A DNA stretch of 64,000 nucleotides, taken from Nageia nagi (taxonomy: Eukaryota > Pinophyta). Positions 24,400-38,213 of the stretch are shown here, piece after piece. The translations under genes and the position numbers were made by a program. The notes beneath the pieces are model-generated. The model was not told the DNA's origin. It made no database searches and was given only the letters and a program-made list of their open reading frames with translations. Position 1 is the stretch's first letter; every line of letters begins with the position of its first letter. The stretch covers positions 124,001 to 188,000 of the forward strand of contig JBITNC010000002.1 of assembly GCA_050084985.1 (NCBI GenBank), in the 5' to 3' direction.

Positions 24400-24900
24400 G
24401 TGATTAATCATTTGCATCCAAGGAAAATTTGATGATTTGAATTAATTCAATATGAATGGTACATTGATGAGGATCTTGTGGTATCAAGGATCCAATTGAT
24501 GCTATGGCATCAACAAACCTATTAATTGATCAAGATAACACTTCCATCTCATATTTTTCAAATTATTGTAGTAGTGTATCTACTAGTTTTTTATATTTTT
24601 GAATTAATGGTTCTTTACATTGAAAAACTCCTTTAACTTGATTTACTATTAACAAAGAATCATCGATGAACTTTTACTTTATTTATTTTTAATTTTATGG
24701 TGATCTTCATAGCTAATATTAAAGCTTCATATTTACCATTATTATTCATGCATGGAAAAATTAATTTGAAAGAATATGGTATGGGTACCCCTTGTGGTGT
24801 AATAAATACAACACTAGCAACTCCAATTTGTTCACATCAAGAACCGTCAAAGTAGTTTATCATATCCCATTCTTCTTTGGGATCAAGAGGAGTTTCCATT
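24400..24900 (-). pseudogene. pol: Second (archaeal-type) RNase H remnant of element B
   Basis: Visible: EEWDMINYFDGS, FITPQGVPIPYSFKLIFPC, then NNNGKYEALILA. The first catalytic Asp (FDGS) and the Glu of YEAL are kept; element A has Lys at that Glu. An added archaeal-type RNase H after the ordinary one is a hallmark of the Tat lineage. Confidence 0.8.
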
Positions 24901-26300
24901 TCATCTAGTTGGAATACATGTTCATCTAGTAGTTCAATTACAAGAGGTTAATCATCTTGTAATGGTGCATCTACGAGATAATAGATATAACTTGATCTTT
25001 TAAAGATTTTTGACTTATGAATTGTAAATCAAATTATGTTCAATGCATGATCCACTTGGATGCTATTGTATTTTGATAAGTTTTATTGATCATATATTTT
25101 AATGGATATAGTTTAGCAATCACATAAGTTGTATGGTTAAGCATATAATGCTTGAGTTTCTTTGTTACAAAAACTATTGCTAAACACAACTTTTCCATGT
25201 ATACATATCTTATCTTGTAATCAATTAGAGTTTGAAGAAGATAGTATATGGATTATTCTTTGTTATTTTCATTCTTTTAAGAAAGCATGATTCCTAAGGT
25301 AGTTTCTATGGCTGATGAATAAAGTAAAAATGGTTCTCCTTTCCTTGGAGGGATTAACACTGGTGGTGATAAAAGATAGCAATTTATTTCATCAAATGCT
25401 TCTTATTGTTCTTTACCCCAACGAAAAATAATTCCCTTTTTTAATAGTTTATTAAAAGGCTTGCATTTATCAGATTATTATGATATAAAGCACCTTATTG
25501 CTTGTAATTTTTCTTACAAATTTTGTAATTATTTTATATTTGAAGTTGGAGGCATATTTACTATGGCTTTTATTTTATTGGGACCTACTTTAATTCCTCA
25601 TATTGATACAATAAAACTAAGTAACTTTCCTAAAGTAACTTCAAAGACACATTTCTTTGGGTTTAGTTTAACATTATGTTCTAACAACCTATCAAAGATT
25701 TTTATAAGCACTTACAAATGTTGTTCTCTAGTTTTAGATTTAGTCAACAAATCGTATACATAATCATCCATGATGTCATGCATGTAGTCATGGAAGATAT
25801 ATGTCATTTCTCTTTGATAAGTTACCCTAGCATTCTTTAAACCAAAGGCTATTACTTTGTAACAAAAGGTTCTCCAGGTGTGGTGAATGTTATTTTATGT
25901 TGATCTTCTATAGCCACTTTTATCTGATTGTATCTAAAAAATCCATCCATGAGTGAAAGCATTTCATGTCCAACCATAGCATTAACCAAATTATCAATAG
26001 AGAAATCATATTTTTGACATGCTTTATTGAGATCTCTAAAATATGTGTAAACACAAATATTTCCATTAGTTTTTTTTTTAACCAAAACCATATTAGATAT
26101 CTAATCAGAATAATTAATAGGTTGAATAAATTTCACTTCCAATAGCTTTTCTAATTCTTCTTTTACCATTAACACTATTGTGGGATGCATCTTTTGTAAC
26201 TTTTTTTTGATAGGTTTAGAATATTTTTTAAGGCCTAAGCTGTGTACTACTAACTTTGAATCCAACCCATGCATATTTGCATAAAACCATGCAAATACTT
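24901..26300 (-). pseudogene. pol: Reverse transcriptase and RNase H remnant of element B
   Basis: Segments: KKLQKMHPTIVLMVKEELEK, FRDLNKACQKYDF, LSLMDGFFRYNQIKVAIEDQ and ITFTTPGEPF, each matching element A. The catalytic YVDD is YVYD (one base change), so it would be inactive even without the stops and shifts. The following RNase H (about 24950-25550) is poorly kept. Confidence 0.85.
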
Positions 26301-27590
26301 TATGTTTTTCTTTGAGAATGGATGTGAATATTTCTCTTTATTTTTCACTTAAGGATGTTCTTAATTGAATAATCTTGGGATTATTAGGATCATCACTTAA
26401 ATCTACATCAATTGTTTCTTCACTCAACATATGAGACCCCTCTTCCAATTGGCTAGGTACTAGAATTCAATTTTTATCATCTAGGTTATATTCTTCATCT
26501 TCACCAATATTTTTCTCAATTAAGGTTGTATTTATGGTGTATTCAAGGGTTTGTAATATAACATTTATATCTTTAAATTCTTGTATTGTTGTATTTTTAG
26601 AAATGAGTGAAAAGTTTGCAGTATCTTCGTTAACCATGAAATATGATGAAGAGCTACTTGAGCTTACTAGACTCAATGATTCAAATTTATAACTTTTAGA
26701 CCAATCAAAAGATAGTTTTTTCAAAACTTCATTAGATATTTCTTCAATATCTATCATATTAATTGAAACAACGTTGCAAAATAGATATTTAGGTATTGAT
26801 ATATCTAAATTTGTTTCACTTTGATTAGCCATCCATTCAAAGTCTTGAATTAAATTTTCATACTCAAATTTTTTGGGTTCCAACTCAATTGTTTTTATAG
26901 TAGAATATATTTTACTCTCTCTTGTATATCCTAAACCTATTTTATCACTTGGTAATTGATAATGAATATCAATTGTGTATCTAGCTCCTTGTTCATATCA
27001 ACCTAGACCATGTCCTTTCCATTGACATCTATGAAAGTATCTTTGGACAAAAGATCATACGAAAGGTGATAATTATTCTAATGAATTGCAAAATACACCT
27101 ACATTATCCCTAGGTACAAGTATTATTATTGGTTCTATAGGTACTGCATATACAAATAATGTTTTATTAGGCTCTCTTCATACTGGCACTAATTGCCCCA
27201 CCACACTAGGTGATTCATTAGGTCATTTGATATCTTGGGTGGAAGGAATATTGAATATTACATCATTAATATCATACTCCCTTATTCACAAATCAAATAA
27301 CTTTATTGTCACAAGATAGATATATGATAATGTGTCATCTTTAGCATCATTATTTTGATATTAGAAGTTTACTTGAGATGAATACTTTGATAAGGAGGCT
27401 TTGTTTAATTTATTTAGCTTATGAGCTCTTTCTTCCCATTTTCTTATGGTGTCATAGTTATTCTTGATTGTAAGCTATTATCAACTTCTTGATGATCATT
27501 GAATAAATATATTATGGTGTCATAGTTTATCCATCTTAGAAGAATATTATATTATGTGATATCTCCTTCTATTACTTGTAGTAAATATTT
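26301..27590 (-). pseudogene. pol: Linker between protease and reverse transcriptase, element B
   Basis: The open frame at 26467-26883 contains ANFSLISKNTTIQEFKDINV matching ADFSLISSNPSIHEFKNVDN of element A (48700-48760). It carries a serine run and acidic stretches. Tat-type linker of unknown role. Confidence 0.65.
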
Positions 27591-27599
27591 GCACCATCT

Positions 27600-27870
27600 T
27601 TGATCATACAGTAATAGGTAACGAAATTGATCCTATTGTTGAAAATTAAAAATCATTAAATGCTTTTAGTTGAAGAAATGGTGCACAAATATGTGAAAAA
27701 GGGATATTTAAATTCTTGTATGCAATTGTTGAAATAATATTTATAGCTAATCCTCCATCAACCAAGATTCTTTTAAATGTTTTTCCATCAACCTTTGCCA
27801 TAATATGCAAAGGTAGATTTGATTCCTATGTTCCTTTGGGATCCTTTAGTTCATGATCATAAAAAAATAT
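27600..27870 (-). pseudogene. pol: Aspartic protease remnant of element B
   Basis: Minus strand reads LPLHIMAKVDGKTFKRILVD, then GGLAINIIS and AYKNLNI. The active site is DGGL where DGGS/DTGS is expected; element A has DEGS. Confidence 0.75.
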
Positions 27871-27999
27871 TATGAGTTTTTGAATTATCTTATTATTTCC
27901 CACAAAGGTTATGAAACTCTCAGGATTATTAATATCTATTTCAATCATTTGTAATAGTTAATTCATAGCATCTCTATGGTCTTTGGATTGTTGTAACAA

Positions 28000-30543
28000 C
28001 TCAAACAAGGATAACTTTACTTATGAACCTTTTAGTTGTTGTTGTAGAGATCCTTTTATAGAGACTTTAGGAGGTTGTGGTTTGGGTATGTGGGGTTGTA
28101 TGTGAATCTTATCTTGCTGATTATTTGGCACACCATTTTGTCTCCCTTGTATCTTTTGAGCTCTTGTAGCAACACTTATCATTCCTATGAAATTTGAATC
28201 CTCTTGGCTCCATTTATGTATTACTTGCTTTGCACTTGAATGTAATGAGATGATATTTGCTGGATGTTGTGGAAGTGGGTTTTGGTAACTTCCCATTATC
28301 AATTAAGTATTGGACTATATTATTTAAGGTTCAACATTTGTTTGTATTGTGATCCTTTAATTGATGAAAATGAAAAAATTCTTCTTCATTATACCATCTA
28401 CTTTCCTTATTTATAAGATTTCTAGCCTTATTTAAGGCAAATTAATTATTTGATGATCACATAATTTTCTCAAAATATCATAGAGAGATTCTTATAGACA
28501 TGTGTATTTTGTTTTAGGATTAAAATCTCTTTCAATATTTTGATATGACAATGATTCCACATCTTTTACAATTGAAACTTTATTTGCCAATAATTATTTA
28601 TTTGCTTGTTCTATCTGATTTTTGTTCTTAGTGTAACCTTATCGCTTCTTAGTCTTTATCTCTCCATCTTGGATTTTAAATCTTTCAATAATAACCACTT
28701 GAGAGATAGCTTCTTCAAAGGTTTTATGTTGTTGAATCAACAATGTACTAGCAATGGGTCTTAACCAACTTTGACTGAATAACTTAACTAGTTTTTCTTG
28801 AGGCAAAGTATATGGCATGCTTATCAACACCACCCTCCATCATCCAATGAAATCACTAACTAATTCATCTAAAAATTGTTGCAGTATTGTGAGATAAGTG
28901 ATGAAGGTATTATCTTTGATGTTGATTTTGAAATGTTCTAAAAAAAAATTTGCTAATTGAGAGTATGAGTTGATGCTATGTTCTGGTAAGTTATTGTACC
29001 AATCCATTGCTTATCCAGCAAGCATCATAGGAAAGATATGTAACATTAATGCATCATCATTAGAAATCAAATAACTTGAATATTTAAATTTCCCTATATG
29101 TTATTTAGGATATTGTTTTCCTTTAAATGGTTCAATTTTTAAAATTTCAAACTTATAAGGGAATTCTTTCTTTGGAATACTAGGATGAATTGGTTGGTTA
29201 CAAATTATCTCATAAGATATTTTTTGTTTATCTTGCATAGATAACCTTTTTTTACTTTTTTTAAATCTTTTATATAAATCATCATCCTCTTTTTTTACCT
29301 TCTCCATTAGTTGATTACATGAATAGCTAGGGTATTCTTCATATCTTGGATATGCTTTTTCTATAAGATAGTTTATTTCTTCGTATCCTTGAGAATGCTA
29401 ATATTGATGTTGTGAGAGCATCTTTACCTCGTAATAACCTTCACTATATGGTGGTGTTGGTGGTGGAGGTTGATGAGGTGGATTAGGAGGCAATCGATAT
29501 CCTTATTTCCTATCTTGCAGTGGAGGAAGATGATATCTTTGAAGTTCATCTTATCTCTTTTTTAATGAGATTACTTTCTTTTTAGTGAAGTAGGGATTTT
29601 GATATCCATACAATCCTTGGTTTTGAAGAGATTTATTACTCACTTATAAACCTTGGCTAATTTCAACTTGACTTTGATGTTGAATATTCAATATATTAAT
29701 GTTTTGAGGCATATTTGTATCCAGTTGTGTTTGCACTTGGTAATGTTTAATGAATTTTATTGGTTTCATCACTTATTGAATGTATTGATTTAATACTTAT
29801 TATTGTTGTTGCATATTTTATTGTTGAACACTCCTTTATTGATGCACATTTATTTGAGATGCATGTTCTTTATTATGAGGATAGGGAGATATTTATTACA
29901 ACTTGAACCTTGATAAGTTTGGCTAAGTCGGTTGTCCTTGAGTGATTTATTGATTTCTTACCAAAGGACATGGGGTATTTGATCTTAATATATGATAAGG
30001 ATTATCATATATCTTAAAGGTGTCTCTTTCTTGAGGTATAGGAGTTGTTTAATGTATGGATATCCTTTCATCAAATTTTTCCATTTATCTTGAAATTATA
30101 GAAGATGAATAATCTTTTCTTTTTAACTAAAATTGAACTAATTGCCCATTTGGAAAGTATCATGTAACATGATTATACTTAGGCCTAAAAGGCTCCTTTG
30201 CATTATTGTATCAGCTGATTGTGTTTTTGAAGGAGGCACTTTCATTTCTTCATCATTAGGTGGTTCTTTCACTATCTATGATTTATCTTCCCTCAAATGT
30301 CTTCCATATGGAGAAAGACTATATATATGGGTTAAGATGGAGGTATCTTTAATTGTGTTAGATGTTGTCTAAATGTTGTTAATAATTATCAAAAGGATCT
30401 TTTTGTACTTTTAGGTTTTCATCTCGAGGTGTTTCTTTTCTTGAAAGAGCTCAACTAGATCTAAGGCCTCCTCTTTCTTCTAATTCATATTCATCTTGAG
30501 GCTCTTATTCTTGAAAAGCTTTTTGAGAATGAGTTTGAACCAT
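28000..30543 (-). pseudogene. gag: Gag remnant of element B
   Basis: Starts MVQTHSQKAFQE, as element A starts MVQTRS. The Gag core at 29101-29307 has ICNQPIHPSIPKKEFPYKFE and IEPFKG matching element A. The part at 28639-28833 has a KLFSQSWLRPIASTLLIQQH block, and 28021-28302 corresponds to A's region before protease (YQNPLPQHPAN, PKVSIKGSLQ). Stops and shifts occur throughout. Gag would form the cytoplasmic particle. Confidence 0.85.
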
Positions 30544-32330
30544 TATATATGTTATTTTTATTTTATATGTTGTTAAAGATAATAAAAACAAGCAAACATC
30601 ATATATAGCAATTATTTTTTATATTTTGGTTTTATGTTTACAAGAAAAGAATTTAATGCACAAACATCTTATATGAATATTTATTTTTACGATGTGTTTA
30701 TCTTCTTTTTTATTTATTTTTTATCAATTTAAGTAATATTTATTATGTGAGCAATGTAAATTGTATGTTTTTAATATTCTTAGTTTTCTTAACCTTATTT
30801 TATCTAGTCAAGCATTTAATCAAGGTAGATGGGTAATCCTAAGAGGCTAGCTTTGGCTAAGTCATGGCTTGGTACTTAAGGTGGTCCACTTAGTGCAATG
30901 GGGCTCAGTGAATATCATTGAAATCTATCTTGGTGATTAATCCAAGTATAGTCCCTTTTTTATAGTCATACGGTGAGAAGTAACAACTTTTAACCTATGA
31001 ACCTGATATTCATCTTCAAGTTTTGGCTTTAAGGCTTATTGTATTTTATTGGTGGATGCACAAGAATATAAGAATCAATGGTTGGTAATGACATATAACT
31101 CATTAATGTCCATTATATAAGGCTTTATTATCATAAAATTAATAAATTAAAATGAGTATGAATGTAAGCTTTGACCATCCCAATCATACATGTCCATTGA
31201 TTAAAGTTTTAATGTGATTCAAACTATATCTTAATTAGTATGTGTTAATCCAAGCAACCCATGCGATTCATCATCAAATTAATGAGGTTTTTTAACCAAC
31301 TTTTAAATGAGGTTAATTCACTCTTCTAGCTATGGAAGTAATTTAATGTGGTTTATTACCTCTTATTATAAGTAAGAAGCCTTTAATATGTATATAAATT
31401 GATAAAGTATAGGTTATTCCCCTCTTAGAGTCACATCAAACTTCGATCACCTCTTAGCATGGTAAGGGTAGACCAGTAATAGTATTAATGTGAGTGTAAG
31501 TTTTAAGCTAAATGAAAATTCATTAACTCTTTTACTTAACTTTTTTTGATCACTTCAGATCACCATAGGTGTAAAAGTGAGAGAATACTTAGTTAAATAA
31601 AAGTAATTTAGTGTGAACATACCCACATATTCATTAACCATTTAATGTACTATTCTACCATTAACCTATTTCATTTACCTTAGGTTTATTTCCATTTTAA
31701 TGAAGATTTATTAACTCCTTCCAAATGTGGAAGTAACTTAGTGTAGATTCTTTAATTGAATTATGTGATAATATTAAAGAAATAAAGTTTCATTTACTTT
31801 TTTTCTATCAAATCCATTCTAATCACCTAAGATCAATTTTTAGCATAAAGGGAGAGCATAAGTGGATAGAATAGAAAATGTTCTTAGGTGAAGTGGTTTG
31901 CAACGATCCCTACCCAATAAGTAAATTAAACCTTAAAGCTAATTAATAACATTATTAAATGCATTTATATATTTAACTTTATTTACCCTTTCCTACATGC
32001 AATTTGAGAAAAGAGATCACAAGCAAGAGGTTCATGAGGTTCATTTTTATTTTCATTTTAGATTCCTACATTGTGCTTGTTGTATTGACAAAAAGTAAGG
32101 ATCCTACCTCTATTTAAAATGTTAGCATTCTATTCCAATCATTGACATTCCAATCCAATCACTAATGTATTATATAAAATTGTTGGTGATTCTATCAATA
32201 ATCTTAGAAAAATATAGAATAACAAAAAAAAATGTTAATCAAAAGTTAAAACCACAAGTTACAAAATAAACACTAGATTGTAAAAAACTAGGATCCCCTG
32301 TATTTAATCACTAATGTTGTTTGCATACGA
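30544..32330 (-). other. Leader of element B, no gene
   Basis: AT-rich untranslated leader with phrases such as AGGTGAAGTGGTTTG and TTGATCACTTCAGATCACC that recall element A's leader, where similar phrases are repeated. Confidence 0.55.
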
Positions 32331-32350
32331 GGGCCCTCTTTCTAGTGCCA
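32331..32350 (-). other. Primer binding site of element B
   Basis: Minus strand TGGCACTAGAAAGAGGGCCC, three bases inside the 5' LTR. Element A has the same stretch with three changes, also three bases from its LTR. The matching tRNA was not identified. Confidence 0.8.
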
Positions 32351-32353
32351 AAA

Positions 32354-33270
32354 TGTCTACCTATAAAAGTAACCTATTAGCAAATAAGATAAATACACAT
32401 TAAATACCAATATATATTTTATTACTCTCTCGAGTGACCTCAAAATTTACAAAAAGAATCTCTATAATCATTGCCTTGCTTGAAGGGATTTTTCAAAATT
32501 GGTTTTTTAGATCCTCCTTAAGATTTTACAGTTGTCAATGATCAAGATATAATCGCTTGCATCTGGCTTAAATTGCTTGCATCCAAGCTCAATCATTGGT
32601 GTTCTAGATGCTAGAGCTGGCTTTGATGAATCTCCTCTTTTGCTTTGTTTCATCTTTGGTTCTTGATCTTTGTTGGTTCTTTCCATAATATACCTTCAAT
32701 ACTTCTTGCTTTAGCACCTATGGACCTTGCACACATGCCAAAACAACACATCAAACATACCTACTCATATAAAAAATATCATCAAATATTGCATTAAAAA
32801 TATGAACAAGTGCATATTCAAAGTACTCAAATCCACACAAGCTCTAGAACAATTTTGACAGAGTAATCATACTTTGAATTCAGGTCCCTTTCTTCATTGT
32901 TAAGGGTTTAATTTATAGCTTTTTGAGTTTGTTAAATTTTTTTATTTTAGGTGCTAACAACCTAGATCATAAGCTCATCTAGATCCAAAATAGCCATAAT
33001 TTTATACACAATTACAAACATAACCATAATGCACTCATGATCAAATAATTTTGAGGAATAAATTAGTGCAAGCACATCATCTATTTTTAACCTGGCTAAG
33101 CACAGGTTCATCGATGATTAGGTATCAAACATTGATGATTGAATGGAGTCACCAATTAATGTGTTAAATTTTTAGGGATTGGTCATTTAGTATAACTTTT
33201 ATAATAAATGTTAATTTTTTATTCCCTTTCTATTTGAATTTCAAATGAGGGTCATTTTTAGGTGTACACA
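32354..33270 (-). repeat. Element B 5' LTR
   Basis: 917 bp, aligned to 19296-20193. A TATA word (minus strand TATAAATT) lies at 32910-32917, conserved at 19835-19842. The second AATAT duplication is 33271-33275. Confidence 0.92.
32910..32917 (-). promoter_or_regulatory. TATA box in element B 5' LTR
   Basis: TATAAATT on the minus strand, conserved in both LTR copies, placed to drive gag/pol. Confidence 0.55.
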
Positions 33271-33275
33271 AATAT

Positions 33276-33397
33276 AACACATGACATTGCATTGTGATAC
33301 CAACTTTATCTTGATAGTTGTAATATTATGATGATTAATTTACAAATTCTAAATATGATTTATTAAATAAATAATAAATCATTTTTAGGCATCTATA
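33276..33397 (-). repeat. Element C 3' LTR, second segment
   Basis: Continues 18710-19295 past element B and matches the end of the other LTR at 59597-59718. Its end reads TA where the partner has CA. Confidence 0.9.
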
Positions 33398-33411
33398 TTT
33401 TACTCTTCTTT
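33398..33411 (-). other. Polypurine tract of element C
   Basis: Minus strand TAAAGAAGAGTAAA, nearly all purine, next to the 3' LTR; weaker than in A and B. Confidence 0.6.
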
Positions 33412-35590
33412 AGATATGAAATGAAAAGCATTGAAATTGCATAATCTAAAAAAGTTTAGAGAAGAGAAGAAAATTTTCAATAGTAAAGTGAAATCCCCTT
33501 TTTCGATTGATATGCTAAGTATGATATGTATTATACACCTATTTGGTCTTGTATTACCCCTCACTCTAGCGTCTTTAGGGAATCAAGCCAAAAATCAGAG
33601 TCCCTGTATGAGGAGAGTACCTTTATTCAGGTCCTACTCTCATGGACAATACCTTTTTGAGAACAATCCAACATAATACTTGCATAGATCATATCTCATG
33701 AAATAATAATCAATTTTAATAGCAAGGATGAAATAAATATAATATCCATTGTGTCACTATGGTCACTGAGACACATAGTTCTATTGAACCATGATTATTA
33801 AGCTGATAAGGTCTATTCATGCCCCAAACTTGGAATAACTTGCAATTTATGAGAGATTTTTTCTCATGGAGTGACCATGGCCTTAAAAATATCTGTTAGC
33901 ATAACATTGAATTTTTCATCTATCATTGAGATAATTCCATTGAACTTTCATAAAAAGTAACCAATATTCAATTATACATTGACCTTACTTATCAATTTAG
34001 AACCTTTGATTTGATTGCATTGATTGATTTTATTGAGTTTCAAAGTAAACATACATCACTAACAACGTAGAATTTTGTAACCATGTCTTTTGCAATTTTT
34101 TTCAGCCTTTCCATTATGGTGCATATTTATGAAATAATGGTATTTTTGAACAAATATTCAATGATTTATAGCATTCCCAATTTGTAATGAATTTATAATA
34201 GACACATGTCATTAACAACATGGATAGAGTAATATCATATTTGCAATTTTGAATCATCATCAATTAAAAGCAAGCATAATAATTTTGCATCATGAGAAAT
34301 TGTGAAGCATCATTTCCATCTAACACAATCATTTTTACATAAGCACTATTTTGATCTATTTTGACCCTATATGCCTTTGATCTATATTTCAATCATGTAA
34401 GAATGAAATCAATCATTTTGAATTATTAGAACCATGATAGCATTATTGAATTTTGAAAGAATCTATAATTTTTATTTAATCATGATGTTAACAACATTAA
34501 AATGATAAAATTGATTATTTAGAAAAAAAAAGCATATTCAATTGGCATTGAGACATTGCAAATAAGATATTCAAAATTCCATTAACATGTATGTATCTAC
34601 CCAAAACAAATCAAAATTTTGTACATGCATTTAATTAAATTTGGTCTAACAATTTAAAATTTTTCATTTTTTGTCATATCACTCATGTCAGATGCATCTA
34701 TTTTGGATTAGTGAAAATAGAATTACAATCTAGCACTTAAATCATTTGCCAATTTTATTTAAAGCACATTGTTAATAGTTTCCATTTAATATAAATAATC
34801 ATGAAAAGTAGAAAATAATTAATTTGCTTGCAAATGCATAATGTAAACATTGAATATTACTATATTTACATTTTTTATTGTCATGCATTGAGATGTACAT
34901 TAATTTGACATTTTGGACATCGTTGATGGCATGGAATTGGCAGAATTGGTTCTTCAAAAAGAAGTTACTACATATTAAAATAATTCCCTTCATTTTTCTA
35001 ACATAACCCATCATTTTCCAAGCATTATTTTTAACATTTTAAAGAACACTTATTTTTAACATTTTAAGGTTAGTTGTTTGACTTTTGATCATTTTGTTCT
35101 ATCATTTTCTTATCCTTATAACTTTGTGAGTATTGTGTCTTTTTCTATTTTGGCACCTCCATTTTAATTCCTTAACCTAACCATTGATTTTATTTTGATT
35201 TCCTTGCACCCAACAGTTGAATTTTTTCACTTGTCTGCTTGAGATGGAGTATTCTGGGTGGTGTGCGATAGAGAGGACATTGACTAGATGTAAGGGCACA
35301 TCATTGAGTACATTCTTAGCCTCATATATGACCATGAAGTTAGTATTTTTCATATTCTCTTTTATTTTCATTGCTAAATATTGACCATATGTTATTTGAT
35401 GGAAAATCCTAGGGTTTCCTTCCTTTCTATTTTCCCTTCATGTTGCCCCTAGTAAGGCAATTTTGCATCTTCTTTTCACTATTTATTAGATTTTCATAGT
35501 ACTTGTAGTCATTTTAGTTTTCTAATACATTTAATTTAAGTTTTTTTTGTTAATAATACAATTTTTTTTTTTGTTTTTAACCTTGCTGTG
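33412..35590. other. Element C 3' region, no gene seen
   Basis: AT-rich; no reverse transcriptase, integrase or protease motif on either strand. CATTAACAA(C/T)-type words recur here and in the LTRs. Confidence 0.5.
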
Positions 35591-35599
35591 GCATAAAAT

Positions 35600-37430
35600 A
35601 AGCATTAGGGGTGGACCCATGTCCATAATTACATTGGAGAAGGCCAAGGAATAGCCTAAGAAAAACCATGAGGATGATATCCTCATACAATATAGTTTGA
35701 ATGACCTAGTTGTGGTTGGTCATGTCCAACATGATCTTCCTCTCTTGACATAATTGGCAGAGAGATGGGATCATGACACCAATAGTTTCACCTTCCCCCA
35801 GGTGAAATGACAATCACTCTTCTATATGTTTATCATATTTGGGGGATTCCTATTTAGAGTTAGCTTGTCCATTAGGCTGAGATTTTATATAATTATGACA
35901 AGCAATAGTATGTAGTATGGTTGAAGGGGGATGAGGACCATGATTAGGAGCATAAGGCCCCCCACTTATCTGAGACATGCAAGTTTACCTCTCTTGCTAA
36001 GCATTTAAGGCTTCTTATTACCTCTATTATCTCTACATTTTTATCCTTGGACAATAGTAGTTCAACATTTCTATTGGGAATAGTATGGATAGTGCATGAT
36101 ATTTATACCAGGGGAACAAGGTATACATGGGATCAAATTATCTTGGCTCAACTCTATAAGAATTTATATATATTTTCTATGTGTGGATAAATTCAACATC
36201 AACATTGGTCATGTTGGTTTACTACAAGTATAGGCCTTATATGAGAAGATAGATATGATTCAATCAATTGGACTCCAAAGGCCTAGAGAGGATCTTATAG
36301 ACATTTCTATGACCTACTGGGTAGCAAGACTATGTGGATACATGTATCCACACTTACTAGAGGCAAGGTGATGAGAGATTGACAAACTCTAGCCAGAGGA
36401 TCTAGTATGGGTCTCATATGCATATTTTGTTTGGGATGAGGATATCTATCATCTTTCATGGGTGAGGTAACCATGCTTTCTTTAGACCTAAGGGAAGCTC
36501 ATAGATCCATACCTAACATAGCATATATTGATTTAGTTTAGGATTTGGTAAGGGATTCCACCTACCCTAATGTATTACATTCGATAGAGGATTGAGAGAG
36601 ATGCTCCACTAAGAGCTTAGATTATGTTAGCTTGGGTCACCAAATGGGAGGAGCCACACACCTTGGACCCCATAAAGGCTATATCCATGGCTCCATGTAC
36701 CATGAGGGCATACATGGCATGGTGGGAGATAGTCAGATAAACCCCATTGGGAATTAATGAGGATGAGGATATGGATACCACTCCTTTAGATGCATATTTT
36801 GATGAGGACCTACAAAATGTAGATAATCCCATGCATAAAATTCCAATGAGAGAGTAACCAACCTACCCAGCACTAGGGCTAGAGGCTTTAATTTATGTTG
36901 TTCCACTTATCTCGGTAGGTAAAACCCTATGACATACTTATAGGTTTTTAACATATTTTTTGAATTTTTTATTATTATTATGGAGTACTAACATATTACC
37001 TCTATTTGTATTTGTGGGAGAGATGGATACTTAGATTACTACCTTAAAGGTGAAGGTTGAGAGGTTGAAGCCTTTTGAGGATATGGTTTTAGGGTTGCAA
37101 TCACAATTACCCACTCTCCAGATTACACTTGTAGCTAGGGATGCACATATAGCCTCCATGGATAAGTCCATGAAGAGGTTATAGAAGAGGGTGGACATGC
37201 CTCCACCCAATGAGCAATGGGATTTTATATAGTAGATTATGGATAAAATAGCAAAGAGGAACAAATATATCATAGTTCTTAGGAGAAAGCATGAGAGGGT
37301 CAAAGGAATAATGTTCTCTCATGGTATTAGTTTGAGTGATGTATCATGTGGGATGTCTATTGCAAGCTAGAGTAGCAGGAGTAGAAGAGTGTCTAGACCT
37401 AGTGGGCAAGTAGTAGTGGCAATAGTGCAC
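35600..37430 (+). pseudogene. Antisense PMD-type ORF in element C
   Basis: Plus-strand fragments in shifting frames include YTWDQIILAQLYKNLY (compare AWAPILLAQIYRELF in element A), MTYWVARLCGYMYPHL, and RAYMAWWEIVR followed by acidic residues. After a likely intron (GTAGGTAAAACC near 36915), a coiled-coil-like tail reads VLGLQSQLPTLQITLVARDA, then MPPPNEQWDF and IVLRRKHERVKG. It runs opposite to gag, as in A and B. The N-terminal PMD segment is not clear. Stops throughout. Confidence 0.65.
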
Positions 37431-37474
37431 ACCACTAAGTTATATTTTGAGACATGATTCCATCCTATTGTGAT

Positions 37475-37476
<2 letters not shown>

Positions 37477-37532
<56 letters not shown>
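37477..37532. repeat. (TA)n microsatellite
   Basis: About 28 uninterrupted AT units just beyond the antisense PMD-type ORF. Confidence 0.97.
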
Positions 37533-37535
<3 letters not shown>

Positions 37536-38213
37536 TCTTTTTGGATCCTAATTTTGTGTTCAATGTTAAATACATGTTCAATTTAATATTTTTGTTATGA
37601 TAATGAATGGTTTAATTGCTTATAAAGTTGTACTCATATAATTTTCAATTTGATTTTTAAAACACTAGTTTCAAATTTTTGTAAGCAAAAACCATGCATA
37701 TGATGTCATATTTTTATTTGCCACACAAAATAAGAATTCAACCTATGAAATAAATGCAAGTACATAATAAATCAAATGGATATACTCATACCAATCTTTA
37801 ATCAATATTCAATCTCATTGCATTACTCAAACTCACAAATGAACCTAAGAAAGGATCTCTCATTTGCAACACACCAATAATTATGAACATATGACCATTT
37901 TATTTATTTTAATGAACTTAAACCCTGATAGGAAACCTCAAAAATATTTCAAAATATCATAAGTATAAAGGATATACTATTGTTTTTTATTCTAGGTTGG
38001 TAGACATACACCATTAATGATGCAAAATAATTGCATGCCATTAACAATGTGGGTTTTGAAGAAATTTTGAGAAAAATGTTTGAGGGACGTGTTCAAAATC
38101 TACCAAGAGACCAAGAAAACCATGACATGACCATTATAAGCATTCAAAATACACATTTGACCATGCAAAAAGTAACCTACCTGTGATACACTATAATTTT
38201 TTATTTTTCAAAT
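37533..38213. other. No gene seen between PMD-type ORF and gag tail of element C
   Basis: AT-rich, with no recognisable motif on either strand. Confidence 0.5.

Larger units (their letters stand above)
19296..33270 (-). mobile_element. Element B: Tat-lineage Ty3/gypsy retrotransposon
   Basis: 13975 bp with LTRs at 32354-33270 (5') and 19296-20193 (3') and duplicated AATAT at 19291-19295 and 33271-33275. Minus-strand order: primer site, leader, gag, protease, reverse transcriptase, RNase H, archaeal-type RNase H, integrase, extra sense ORF, then an antisense PMD ORF, stem-loop and polypurine tract. The uninterrupted counterpart of the insertion site survives at 59585-59620 (in element C's other LTR), which proves the boundaries. 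More decayed than element A; catalytic residues are lost. Confidence 0.93.

Noticed and set aside
25461-25763. Plus-strand 100-codon open frame as a gene
   Set aside because: It lies opposite the reverse transcriptase of element B and mirrors its conserved blocks.
34799-35371. Pol remnants in element C
   Set aside because: Checked the minus-strand frames for protease, reverse transcriptase and integrase motifs; none seen.
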